Assembly: GCA_030549495.1 (NCBI GenBank)
Contig: JAUIRK010000337.1
Span: forward strand, 1-64,000
DNA length: 64,000 nucleotides
Source: Nectonema munidae
Taxonomy: Eukaryota > Nematomorpha > Nectonematoida > Nectonematidae
Direction of reading: 5' to 3'
The notes under the pieces are model-generated. The model was given only the letters and a program-made list of their open reading frames with translations. It did no database searches and was not told the DNA's origin. A program made the translations under genes and the position numbers. This document shows positions 1-10,610 of this stretch, one piece after another. Numbering within the stretch: position 1 is the first letter of the stretch; each line of letters opens with the position of its first letter.

Positions 1-179
1 ACCCCTTCATGTTCAAAACTGTCAATCAAAATCAAAAATTAAAATTTTTCAGAAAAATTTTGACATTATCTGTACTTAACCTTATAACTTAGGATCTATA
101 TTATATAATACCCTGAAAATTTATAATTATATACAGTTTGGAACGCATAACACTTTATATATTTAATTTTTTCAATAAT

Positions 180-1745
180 CATGGCTACTTTTTAGAAAAT
201 ATACCTTTAAATTTTACATAAAATATATGTTTTTATACTAAATCGGTCATGCTGTTTTCATTTCTGGACTCATTTTTTACATTTAGGATTTGAAAATACC
301 TATAAGTAGTAATCAAATTTGCGGTTTACTTCTGAAAATTGTCTCCAAAAACATTTCTTCACATTTTACATAAAATATATGCGTTATACTAAATCCGCCA
401 TGCTGGTTTCATTTTTGGACTAATTTTTTACGTTTAGGATCTGAAAATACCTATAAATGTTAATCAAATTTGCGGTTTACTTCTAAAAATTATCTCCAAA
501 AACATTCATTCAAATTTTACAATGAAATATATGTGTTATACTAAATCGGCCATGCTGGTTTCATTTCTGGACTCATTTTTTACGTTTAGGATGTGAAAAT
601 ACCTATAAGTGTTAATCAAATTTGCGGTTTACTTCTAAAAATTGTCTCCAAAAGCATTCATTCAAATTTTACAATGAAATATATGTTTTATACCAAATCA
701 ACCATGCTGTTTTCATTTCTGAACTCATTTTTCACATTTAGAGGTTTTAAAATATCAGTCAAAATTTGCGGTTTACTTCTAAAAGCTATCTCCAAAAATA
801 TTCTCTTAATTTTACATGAAATATTTGTTTTTATACAAATCGATCATGCTGTTTTCATTTTTGAACTCATTTTTTACATTTAGGATTTGAAAATACCTAT
901 AAGTATAAATCAAATTTGCGGTTTACTTCTGAAAATTGTCTCCAAAAATATTCTCTTGAAATATATGGTTTTATAGCAAATCAATCATGCTGTTTTCATT
1001 TCTGAATTAATTTTTTACATTTAGGATGTGAAAATACCTATAAGTGTTAATCAAATTTGCGGTTTACTTCTAAAAATTGTCTACAAAAACATTCATTCAA
1101 ATTTTAGAATTAAATATATGTTTTTATACAAAATCAACCATGCTAGTTTCATTTATGGACTCAATTTTTGCAGTTTGAATTTGAAAATACATATAAGTAT
1201 CAATTAAATTTGCGTTTAGTTCTAAAATTTGTTTTTATAGCAAATAGATCATGATGATTTCATTTCTGAACCCAGTTTTCGCATTTAGAGGTTTTACTGC
1301 TAGTGTCAATCAAATTTGCAGTTTATGTCTGAAAACTATATCCCAAAATATTCTTTCTAATTTTACATGAAATATATATTTTTATACCAATTCGACCATG
1401 ATAATTTTTATTTCTGAAATCATTTTTTGCATTTAGAGGTTTTAAATGTCTGAAAGTGTCAATCAAATTTTCGATTTCCGTCTAATGTCTACAGAAATAT
1501 TTTTGAAATTTAAATAAAATATCTGTTTTTATGCCAAATGGAAGATGCTGGTTTCATTTTTGGACTCAGGTTTGGCATTTATGGTTTTAAAGTATCTGAA
1601 AGTTTGAATCAGATTTGCGGTTTACTTCTAGATACTGTCTTTAAAAATATTTTCAAAAAAATAAAATATCTATTTTATACCAAATCGACTATGCTTATTT
1701 TATTTCTGTACTGGATTTTGGATAATACGGTTAAAAAATATCTCG
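180..1745. repeat. Tandem block I of copy 1, about 150-bp units
   Basis: A unit carrying 'tttgcggtttacttct', then 'catgctggtttcatttctgg' and 'tgaaaatacctataagt' recurs about ten times. Successive gcgg marks lie at 321, 472, 624 and 768, so the period is 144-152 bp. Later units are more diverged. The corresponding block in copy 2 has fewer units. Confidence 0.85.
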
Positions 1746-2779
1746 AAGTGGCAATTGAATTAGTAATGTATGCCTGAAAATCAGTTCTGTAAAAAAATTT
1801 CAAAAAATGGCTGCATATTAGGTATATAGTAAAAATATACTTTTTTTTGTATATTTTGGCTTATAATACTTTCTACAATCATCTTGAGTATGAAATATTT
1901 ATTAAAAAAAATAAAACGTATTATAAAATCTTTTGAAAATTTGTATGAGAGAAGGAACCAAGTTGAAAACTAATTGAAAAGGGAACATGTGATCAAAACA
2001 AATAATTAAAAAAAAATATGTATCTTTACTAAATGAAAGATCTACCATGTTCTAATGAACTAGGAAGTGGTTTAATTATATACTTCAAAAAAGATTTTGA
2101 ATGTGAAAAAGAAGTTCCTCTTTTACAAATGAAAAATATTTAATTCTATAGCTTATCATCTAGGATTACTGTTAACATTTAGCTAAGATGGGTAGGAAAT
2201 CTGAAAATTTAGAATAGGTCAGATTTATCAAAAATGGCACAGATGCCAATATGTGAGAATTTAGTCACTATCAAGATATTTTTAATTTAAATTGAATTTT
2301 TCCATCTTTTTCCTTTTGTGTCAAAGAAGTAATTTTTTAGGTGAAGAACGTTGACAACTTTTTGTAATTGAACAATCAACATTACGAATGATTCATCAGA
2401 AAAAAATCTTTGAAATGAGATTGGTTGACAAATATTCAGGCCTGAGAGGAAAAAAGGAATTTTATCCTTATAAAAAAATTTTCGAACACACATTTAAGAA
2501 TATAAATTTCTAATGAAAAAAGAGCTACCAAGAAAGAATCATCATAGAATGAATAACAAAATTACATACTGTAAATTATAATATGACGTAGAGACTACGA
2601 GCCGATAACGAATTTGTAGCCAAAAAGATGGAGATCCTATCGAGTTACATAAGTTACTGTAGAATGAAATATTTTGAGTGAATTAAACACCTAAAGTTGG
2701 TTTATTAAATAAATTAAGAAAATAATTACCAGAGAAAACTGCAAGTAGAAGTTTTTTTATGTTTATATATTTGACATTG

Positions 2780-4260
2780 ATTTACAGGTTTAATCGATTT
2801 TTTGACAGGTTTTATTGATTTCATAAAAAATGAACATCACCATTAAATTCTGCATACTTGAAATGTATAAAAAAAACTTTAAAAGAATTAAAATTTTAAT
2901 TTTGACATGGGCTGTCATATTTAAATTATGTTGTCAGGTTTGACTAATATTTATAGAAAAAAAAAGGAATATAACCAGTAAACACAGCCTACTTGAAAAT
3001 GGGTATATGTGTGTAAAATGCCATGCACGGTAAACTTCATAACCTCTCTATATTTTCTATTAAACGTAATTCTCTAATTCAAAAAACCGTGCCTGATCCT
3101 TTCTTTTTGGGATAAATCAATTTTTTGACAGTTTTGATTGATTTTTATTTAAAAAAATGAATATCACCACTGAATTACGCATGCTTAAAAATGGGTATAT
3201 ATGTGTAAAAAACTTTATATTATTACTTAGATAAAAAGTTTCTTTTTAAGATGAACTGTCATATATAAATCAATGCTTTGATAACTTTAATTGATTTTTA
3301 TAAAAAAAAATGAATGTCACCGCTGAATTCAGCATGCTTGAAAATGGGTGTATATTTGTAAAAAACATTATATAATTATTTAGATAAAAAGTTTCTTTTT
3401 TGAGATGAGCTATCATATGTAAATCACTTTTTTGACAGGTTTGAATGATTTTCATAAAAAATGAATATCACCACTGAATTCAGCATATTTGAAAATGGGT
3501 ATACATTTGTAAAAAACTTTATATACTTATCTAGATAAAAAGTTCCTTTTTGAGATGAGCTGTCACTTTTAGATCAATTTTTTGACAGGTTTGATTCATT
3601 TTCATAAAAATGAATATCACCACTGAATTCAGCATATTTGAAAATGGGTATACATGTGCAAAAAACTTTATATACTAATTTAGATAAAAAGTTCCTTTTT
3701 GAGATGAGCTGTCACATTTAGATCAATTTTTTGACAGGTTTAATTGATTTTTATAAAAAATGAATATAACCACTGAATTCAGCATATTTGAAAATGGGTA
3801 TAAATGTGTAAAAAACTTTATAAACTTATTTAGATAAAAAGTTCCTTTTTCAGATGAGCTGTTACATTTAGATCAATTTTTTGACAGGTTTGATTGATTT
3901 TCATAAAAAATGAATATCACCACTGAATTCAGCATATTTGAAAATGGGTATACATGTGTAAAAAACTTTATATAATTATTTAGATAAAAAAATTCCTTTT
4001 TGAGATGAGTTGTCACATTTAGATCAATTTTTTGACAGGTTTGATTGATTTTCATAAAAAATAAATATCACCACTGAATTCAGCATATTTGAAAATTGGT
4101 ATACATGCGTAAAAAACTTTATATAATTATTTAAATAAAAAGTTCCTTTTTGAGATTAGCTGTCAAATATAAATCAATTTTTTGACAGGTTTGATTGATT
4201 TTGATAAAAAAAAATGGACATCACCACTGAATTCAGCATATTTGAAATATATATGTAACA
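2780..4260. repeat. Tandem block II of copy 1, about 151-bp units
   Basis: A second, unrelated unit with 'gacaggtttgattgatttt', 'atcaccactgaattcagcat' and 'aaaaagttcctttttgagat' recurs about nine times at close to 151-bp spacing. The central units are nearly identical, which suggests recent homogenisation or expansion. The period is close to a nucleosome repeat. That is only an observation. Confidence 0.85.
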
Positions 4261-4562
4261 TCAAAAATATTTATAAAAATTTATTAATATCTGAGAAAAA
4301 TAGGGGGGCACTTTACGCCCCCCACCAGCACTTGAGCGGACAAATTTTGCCCAGCACTAATAGGGTTAAGATCCTAATAAAGATAATTAAATATGATAAA
4401 AATTTTATGAGAGTATATTTTTTCACTGAGACAAGGTTAAAATAAAAAAATTTTAGTGTTCTGATTAAGATATATTCACTGCTTAGTGAATTCAATAAGA
4501 GATTTACATTGTATAAATATTTTTCTTTGAAAAATTTATAAGGCCACCTCATTTTTGTTTAA

Positions 4563-4885
4563 TAATATCATTTTAAAAATGTATATTTGCAAATAGAATA
4601 AGGGATTTTTAGGCTTATGGTTAGAGATAGATAATGTCATTTTTAAAATTTATTTTCAAAAACTGAAAATTTTAATTTTGTCGGCTCCAGCATTACCTGC
4701 GATAAATTAAAATTTTATTGCATTCGAATATAGCTCTTCTTTGTTTTTAATAAATTGGGGGAGTTGACAAAATTTTAAAGTTTCACTTTTTGAAAATATA
4801 TTTTTAAAATGAAATTATCTAACCTTATCCATAAGCCTAAAAATATCTTATTCTATTGGCAAATATATTTTAAAAATAAAATTAT
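4563..4885. repeat. Foldback MITE with about 120-bp inverted arms
   Basis: The left arm (about 4563-4682, containing 'ggatttttaggcttatgg') is repeated inverted at about 4750-4885 ('ccataagcctaaaaatatc') around a loop of about 65 bp. A further partial right arm follows to about 4920. No coding capacity is visible. The rest of 4370-5160 is AT-rich DNA in which I see nothing else. The phrase 'ttaattttgtcggctc' near the loop is also found near 12770, so that part may be dispersed. Confidence 0.6.
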
Positions 4886-5785
4886 CTAACCCTAACAATA
4901 AGTCTAAAAATCTTTTATTCTTCATGATTAGAATAAAAATATTGGGATTTTTTAACAACCTAAAACTTCGTTAATAACATAGAGATTATTAAAAACTGCC
5001 TCTCTATCCATTTTCAAAAACACAATAATTTTTACCAAATTGTCTTCCTATTTTTATATTTCAAATCAAACATGGAGCAATTATATTAAATGATCAAAGT
5101 AACTAACAAACCTACTTTAATTAAATAATTGATTCATCAATTAGCTATACCCACTAGCTAAGGGGTCGTTCACAATTGACGTCAACATTACCTGGAAGGG
5201 AGCGCGAGGATTCAAGTTGACAAGAGTTGACATAGGGAAGGAGGGGGGATTGAAAAAATTTGACATCAACAGCTTTTGCTTATTGGCCTGCTTATTTTGG
5301 TTATTGAACACTAAACGGTTAAAATATCGTTAAAAAATAGTTAAATTTTGTTAGAAGTGAAAAAAATTAACTAAAATTAAATCATTTTCAAAAAGTTAAA
5401 TTGTTAAAATCAAATTAGTGACATTTGAATTACATCAATTTGTATATGGGATCAATTTTATTAAATCAAAATATTTCTTTATTTTTTCAAGGTTAAAGTT
5501 GTAAAAATTGTCATTTTTCAAAGTTTGAAAGCGTAAATTATTTTAATAAATAGTAAATTAAAATCTAAACACATTTTTGTAATCAGTATAAAATTCTCTT
5601 TAAAATGACATATTACTCATAAAATTTGGATAAATATATTTTTATATTGATTAATTTAAGTTTTTGTTTATTGATTGGCAGAACTTTTTATCTTCATTCA
5701 TTTTTTTAGCATATTATTTTTCATCTACATAAAGCTGGAAATGTTTTAATTTAATTTTTACTATTTTATCAAAATCGTTTTTAAT

Positions 5786-6400
5786 ATGAATAAAAATTTT
5801 GTAAATGAAAACGACAAAAGGTATCAAGCTTTGTTTGAAAAAACTTTGAGAGCATATCCTCAGCAGTCAAAATGTTTATCTCAGAAAAATTGTAATTTGT
5901 TATTGTCAGAAATAAAGAACCATATAAAAACATACGAGCAGGTAATTGAAGATCAAGAGAAGAGCTCACAAATAAATCTCTAGTAACAAAGTTGGATTTT
6001 CAAAAAAAGTGATGTTTCAGAAAAAAGCTCTAGTAACACTCCAGATAGTATAGTAGTCACACAATTATCTGAAACTTTAAAAACTTTAGAAACAACTCCA
6101 AAAACTTTTGATTTCTCACAACAAAATAATAAGGCTTACACCCAAAATAAATTAAAAATGAAATAGCAAGCATTGATAAAGAAATAGCAAGTTATGTTTC
6201 TATCTCAAAAAATACTGGGCTCAGTGAAATGTACAAAAAACGTATAAAAACGCTTGAAAAAGAAAGCATAAAAATAAAAAACGCTGATTATTTCAAGCTC
6301 AGCACATGAAAAATCTTGGATTGAGTCTTTGCAGAAAATCGATGCTAAAGGAAAATTTTTTATAACATCGTAGTTGTGTAAAGTGTTTGAAGTATTCTGT
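5786..6400 (+). pseudogene. Coding remnant inside the TIR element
   Basis: A 65-codon frame opens at 5786 and starts MNKNFVNENDKRYQALFEK. A separate lysine/glutamate-rich coiled-coil-like stretch is readable up to about 6310. Beyond the nested piggyBac, the acidic run at 8687-8873 ends the same region. The frames do not connect and I recognise no domain. They probably come from the gene the TIR element once carried. If the family is shared with the element ending at 36070, this gene could be related to the one at 34748-35941, but I see no alignable sequence to prove it. Confidence 0.3.
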
Positions 6401-6408
6401 TCAATTAA

Positions 6409-8709
6409 CCCTTATCAGGATAATTGACTACAAAATGTAGTCAGCAAAAGTATTATTATTTATAACTCGTTGAATAATTGAGTAAAAACTTCATAATTGC
6501 GCATACAATTTGCTTGTATAACAGGTTAAAATATATGAAAATAACAGTATTGAATGTTTGTGATGAAGAGAGTTATTCTATGTTTTTCATATATAGTGAA
6601 GTTGACTACATTTTGTAGTCAACGTCTTTCTATATAAATTCATGCATAGCTTTTAATATAGGTACAAGGGTTGTTTCATGCATTGGCATTTAGTAAAGAA
6701 GAATTGTCACAGAAACTCTTTCCGGTTGTCATGATTGAATGAGACACAATATCTTGTTGCACACTCTCTCTGCTTCCTTTCATTTCATTATTGATTTTTT
6801 TCTCAATTTTTTGTACACTATGAATAAACGAAAGACCTTTATTGAAGCCTGTAGCTTATTAAAAATTAGCAAATTATGTGACGATGATTTAGATATTTCA
6901 GAATCTATAGAATTTTCAAATTTTTCAAGCGATGATGAAAACGTTGAAGAGAATTTTGACATGAATAATAATCTCCGAACTTTAGAGGAAGATTCAGAAG
7001 ATATAGTTGTTTTTTCTGAAAATGAAAGTACAGATGATTCCCTTTCTAATGAAGAAGAAGGAGAAGAAGAAGCTGTAGGTGATGTAAAGTGGGATTATAA
7101 ATTGAAAGATAATATTGTGCGTTTGAAGCGTAATATTGTCACAGAGAAAGCAAGAACCTGTACAAAAAGCGTCGACGAAAAAGAATTATTTGATTTGACT
7201 TTACCTGAAGAAATTAGAAGACATATTCTAAGATTTACAAATCAAAAACTTTTTATGATCAAGGCTTCAAATCCATCTAAGTTTTCTTCAAAATTATTCT
7301 CAAAGTTTACTTATGATGAGTTTGAAGCTTCAATTGGTTTTCTTATCAGAGCAGGTGCGGATCGCGACAATTTTTGTGATTTGAACGATTTTTATAAAGA
7401 AAAAGATAGCAAGCCTTTTTATAAAGCCTGTATGGCGTTTTCGCGTATGAAACTTTTCCTTAGGTGTCTAAGGTTTGACAATCTTATTACAAGAAGTCAA
7501 AGAAAAGAGAACGACAAACTTGCGGTTATAAGGGAAGTATGGGAACTGTTTCTACTTTCACAAAGACGTCACTACATTCCTGAAGAATTTCTAACAATAG
7601 ACGAGCAATTAGTTGGGTATCGAGGTAAAATACCTGGCAAAACATACATGCCTTCAAAACCCAAAAAATATGGACTAAAGATATTTTGGATTTGTGAGGC
7701 AAACTCAAGCTATGCTCTCAACGGAATAATTTATTTGGGTAGAGAAAATAATGCAAGAACAATAAATTTAGCTGAAAAAGTTTGCCTCGAGTTGGTGAAG
7801 CCTTTTGAAAAAACAGGAAGAAATATCACGCTTGACAACTTCTTTACAAGTCATAGTCTAGCAGTGAAACTTCTTGAAAAAAAACTTACTTTAGTAGGAA
7901 CGATTCGTCAAAATAAAAAAGAACTTCCATTATCATTCAAAAATTCAAAAGGTAGAGAAATAAACTCAACAGTTTTTAAGTATGATAATAAAAACAAAAT
8001 AGTAATTATGTCTTATGCTCCAAAAAAGAACAAAACCGTGTGTCTTTTGTCAAGCAAATTTTTTTCTTCGGATTTCGCTAATGAAAAAAGAGTACCAGAT
8101 CTCATAAACTTTTACAATAAAACAAAAGGTGGCGTCGATCTAATGGACGAAAATGTAGAAGAATATACAGTCAGAAGAAAAACTGTACGCTGGCCATTAA
8201 TCATATTTTTTAACATGCTTGATGTTTCATGCCTAAATGCTTACATAATGGCAAAGAAAAATGGATATTGTCAGTCAAGAAAAACTTTTCTAAAAGTCTT
8301 AGGGGAAAAACTTTCAGCAGCTAACATGGAAAAAAGGTTAAAAAATCCACATCTCTCTACCGAAATAAAGCATGTAATACGTTATTTTTTATCGTATGCG
8401 CCCGTTTCATCTGATCTAAATAGAATAGCGCAAGAAACTCCAAGAAGATGTTTCATTTGTAAGAAGTCTACAAGAAAAAGATGCAACACTTGTTTGAAAG
8501 CGTGCTGTAAAGAACACTCCTGTGAAAAAAAAACTGTAAGTTGTACATTTTGCGAAAATTCATGAAAATAAATACATTTAATAACATTTTCTGTTACTTA
8601 TATATGCCAAAACCAATTAATATAATATATATTATAGAAAAAGATAGTGACTACAAAATGTAGTCACTTGTCCCAATTAGGTTGTTTAATTTTTCCATCC
8701 TAATAAGGG
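6409..8709 (+). mobile_element. Whole-looking piggyBac transposon, TTAA flanked
   Basis: TTAA lies on both sides (6405-6408 and 8710-8713). The terminal repeats are CCCTTATCAGGAT (6409-6421) and CCCTTATTAGGAT reversed (8697-8709), 12 of 13 bases alike. A 19-bp subterminal palindrome, TGACTACAAAATGTAGTCA, lies 3 bp inside the left repeat (6425-6443) and again 30 bp inside the right repeat (8648-8666). A third, inverted copy sits near 6603-6621. The moth piggyBac has the same asymmetry (3 bp and 31 bp). The single gene between the ends is open throughout, so the element looks complete at 2301 bp. Confidence 0.93.
6820..8565 (+). CDS. piggyBac transposase
   Basis: Cut-and-paste transposase acting on its own TTAA-flanked ends in the nucleus. 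The frame is open from 6739; I prefer the ATG at 6820 (protein starting MNKRKTF, 581 residues), because the 27 upstream codons are hydrophobic and unlike the acidic N-terminus usual in this family. After an acidic N-terminal region comes the DDE_Tnp_1_7-type core. Counted from 6820, the catalytic aspartates are in TIDEQLVGYRGK (D261), ITLDNFFTSHSL (D339) and GGVDLMDENV (D440). The spacings of 78 and 101 are those of the Trichoplusia enzyme (268/346/447). The C-terminus ends in a cysteine-rich zinc domain with CFICKKS and CNTC motifs. No stop or frameshift is visible, so it may be functional. Confidence 0.93.
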   Translation: MNKRKTFIEACSLLKISKLCDDDLDISESIEFSNFSSDDENVEENFDMNNNLRTLEEDSEDIVVFSENESTDDSLSNEEEGEEEAVGDVKWDYKLKDNIVRLKRNIVTEKARTCTKSVDEKELFDLTLPEEIRRHILRFTNQKLFMIKASNPSKFSSKLFSKFTYDEFEASIGFLIRAGADRDNFCDLNDFYKEKDSKPFYKACMAFSRMKLFLRCLRFDNLITRSQRKENDKLAVIREVWELFLLSQRRHYIPEEFLTIDEQLVGYRGKIPGKTYMPSKPKKYGLKIFWICEANSSYALNGIIYLGRENNARTINLAEKVCLELVKPFEKTGRNITLDNFFTSHSLAVKLLEKKLTLVGTIRQNKKELPLSFKNSKGREINSTVFKYDNKNKIVIMSYAPKKNKTVCLLSSKFFSSDFANEKRVPDLINFYNKTKGGVDLMDENVEEYTVRRKTVRWPLIIFFNMLDVSCLNAYIMAKKNGYCQSRKTFLKVLGEKLSAANMEKRLKNPHLSTEIKHVIRYFLSYAPVSSDLNRIAQETPRRCFICKKSTRKRCNTCLKACCKEHSCEKKTVSCTFCENS

Positions 8710-9027
8710 TTAAAGAGAAAAACAAACATTCATCATTCTGCGTTCCTGAAGATTCAATGAATTCACAAAATGAAAAGTATGATGAAGAGGACGAAATAGG
8801 AGAAGTTAAATCTGAGAATTGTTTTAATCTCGATATTTTCGAAAGAATTGAGAAAAAATTTTCTATAAAATAAAAGTTGTTAGCCTTCTGTTTTTTTAAA
8901 GTTGATGTCAACTAAAAGTGGGAGAGGGAGAGGTAAAGTTGACATTGGTTGACAATGAGGGGGGGGGGGGGGTAGGGGGCAGAAAATAGGCAAAAATTGG
9001 TTGACGTCAATTGTGAGCGACCCCTAA

Positions 9028-9755
9028 TGAAGAAAATAACTACGCTTGGCTTTGTCATTCCTTTGATTTTTTTTTAATTGTGTCAGTCCTTAGATTTGTC
9101 ACGCCTTTGACCACTAGGTTGACAAATTTTGCCACTTTTTTGATTTGTCACTCTTAGAAGCACTATTTAAAGAGTGACAAATTTTGCCACTCTTTTGCTT
9201 TGTCATTCTTTTTATAGAAACCCCTGTTCTAATTAGAGACAAATCCACTTTTTGGAAGATATGACAATGACATGATATTAAGCAGTGTTGCCAACTATTT
9301 TCAAAGTTATATATCTAAAAAAATTACGAAATCTAAAATAATATAAAAATGTTAAAAAAAAATTAAAACTCAATAATTGTTAAAATTTCTTCGTTATTTC
9401 CTAAGAATTAGGTACTTCAAATATTTATTTCATCATATCAAAAAGGAAATATGAAAAGATGAAATATCGAAAAAAATTTCAATGTAAAATGTTAAATAAA
9501 GGTAGTTTGTTTGGTATTATTTTCATCATTAATAAAACAGTGATGCACCGTTTACCTCAAGCTACAAACCTTTGGAAGAAACGGAATTTAATGTTGTGAT
9601 TATCGGATTCAAAGAGCTAGGTTTAAAATCCAATGATGTATTGCACAATTTTACTCAAATAATGAAAACTAGCAAACTATTATAATAACATCTAAATTTA
9701 CATCTAGCATCTAAATAACAAAATTTATATCTAGAGAAAAATAAAAATATATATA
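9028..9755. other. AT-rich gap, no gene seen
   Basis: Short repeats of 'gacaaattttgccact' and 'tttgtcattc' recur at 9050-9215. The remainder is AT-rich without a recognisable element or coding signal. Confidence 0.5.
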
Positions 9756-9936
9756 CCATTTTTAGTTCTAAAGTGTCTTTTTTAAATTCTAAAGTGTCTT
9801 TAATTCTAAAATTTCTTTTTTGATTTTACTATTCTGAACAAGCTTTGAAGTCCATTTTCTAAATAAATGCGCGTAATATTATGTGCGATTGTAAGGTTCT
9901 GTAGACGTGTTGAAAGATACACTGATAATTTTCTAT
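9756..9936. repeat. Partial copy of the foldback element with 'aaagtgtctttt' repeats
   Basis: It begins CCATTTTTAGTTCTAAAG, contains three short tandem units, then 'aatgcgcgtaatattatgtg', and matches the left arm of the complete foldback at 61345-62500. It stops at about 9936, so only one truncated arm remains. A Tc1-like fragment follows directly. Confidence 0.7.
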
Positions 9937-9945
9937 TTGATCACT

Positions 9946-10161
9946 TCATCTAGCATGAAAAAAAGTGTTGTGTCTAAAATAAAAGTTTTTGAAACATGTT
10001 TTATAAATATTGAAGCAAACCTTACTTAATTTCTGTTTTGCAAAATTTTTGATTTCAGAGAATGCCAGCTCAATTGGATTCAGCATGTAACTATAAGGAT
10101 ACAAAAACTTCAAAATTTGTCCGCCTGAAGTCCAATCTGGCAACCCTGCACACACACACAC
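9946..10161 (-). pseudogene. Tc1/mariner-type transposase C-terminal fragment (DDE_3)
   Basis: The minus-strand frame contains FLYPYSYMLNPIELAFSEIK. This is the region around the third catalytic acidic residue of Tc1-like and IS630-like nucleases, usually written PYSPxLNPIE. The N-terminal half with the first two aspartates is absent. The unusual YSYMLNP variant is shared with the fragment at 62956-63560, so both come from one family. Confidence 0.6.
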
Positions 10162-10560
10162 GCTAGCATATTATTATATATAGAAGATGCTAAAAATCAT
10201 AACTCATCATGACACAATTGTACATTGACATAAAATTAACCAATCAGATAAGAGATCATCATACTCCGCTAAAATACACAGAAAAGATACAAGTATGCAA
10301 AAAACTAATAATTCACCACCACACCATATAACACCATTAAACCAACTATTAGACCATATAAAAAAACACACAAAACATATAAATAATTTCAACCAATCAG
10401 AATGCTTCTAGTGACAAACACACACACACACACATACAAACTCATCAAACCATATAAAAATACACACAAAACATATAAATAATTTCAACCAATCAAAATG
10501 CTTCCAGCGACACACAACCATACACTTGCTTATTATTATATAGAACAAGATATAAAATCA
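10150..10560. repeat. CA microsatellites and a duplicated segment of about 100 bp
   Basis: CA runs lie near 10150 and 10420. A segment running from 'accatataaaaa' through 'aaataatttcaaccaatca' to 'atgcttc' occurs twice, near 10350-10410 and 10450-10510. An edge word, 'attattatatagaa' or 'attattatatatagaa', occurs at both borders (about 10170 and 10535). Several CCAAT words are included. It lies just upstream of the kinase-like gene and could hold its promoter, but that is not shown. Confidence 0.5.
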
Positions 10561-10610
10561 TTTTTCAATATTTTTACTATATAAATTTACCACTTCATTC
10601 AAAATATAAA

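Larger units (their letters stand above)
1..4365. repeat. Satellite-bearing dispersed repeat, copy 1 (left end outside window)
   Basis: This stretch matches 42891-46914 in the same orientation, so it is one copy of a dispersed repeat and not local satellite only. It has a short unique head, a first tandem block (about 180-1745), a unique middle, a second tandem block (about 2780-4260) and a unique tail. The tail carries a perfect 7-bp stem (GGGGGGC at 4303-4309, GCCCCCC at 4317-4323) and ends CACTAATAGGG followed by TTAA at 4366-4369. CCC...GGG ends on a TTAA target are the signature of piggyBac-type elements, so I infer a non-autonomous piggyBac relative. Short ORFs inside it are by-products of the repeat units and have no recognisable product. 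Confidence 0.8.
5162..9024. mobile_element. TIR DNA transposon with TAA target duplication, host of a nested piggyBac
   Basis: The ends are inverted repeats: GGGGTCGTTCACAATTGACG at 5162 and its complement (one mismatch) ending at 9024. TAA flanks both sides (5159-5161 and 9025-9027). A 3-bp TWA duplication is typical of PIF/Harbinger elements, but I see no Harbinger nuclease, so the family is unassigned. Inside, coding traces lie at 5786-5983 and 8687-8873, and 6405-8713 is occupied by a piggyBac insertion. Another right end of the same family lies at 36046-36070. G-rich subterminal DNA with repeated 'gttgac' words precedes both right ends. Confidence 0.7.

Noticed and set aside
593-4055. 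Repeated short frames of 60-97 codons in the tandem blocks, for example with 'INQTCQKIDL'
   Set aside because: They follow the repeat period and are not conserved as frames between units, so they are by-products of the satellite.
1-4365. Regularly spaced repeats considered as a CRISPR array
   Set aside because: The units are about 150-bp tandem repeats without unique spacers, in an animal genome.
4303-4369. Helitron interpretation of the repeat end (hairpin near CACTAAT)
   Set aside because: The empty site in arm A shows a TTAA target and the complement of the end resembles the copy 3 head, which fits piggyBac-type ends better than a Helitron.
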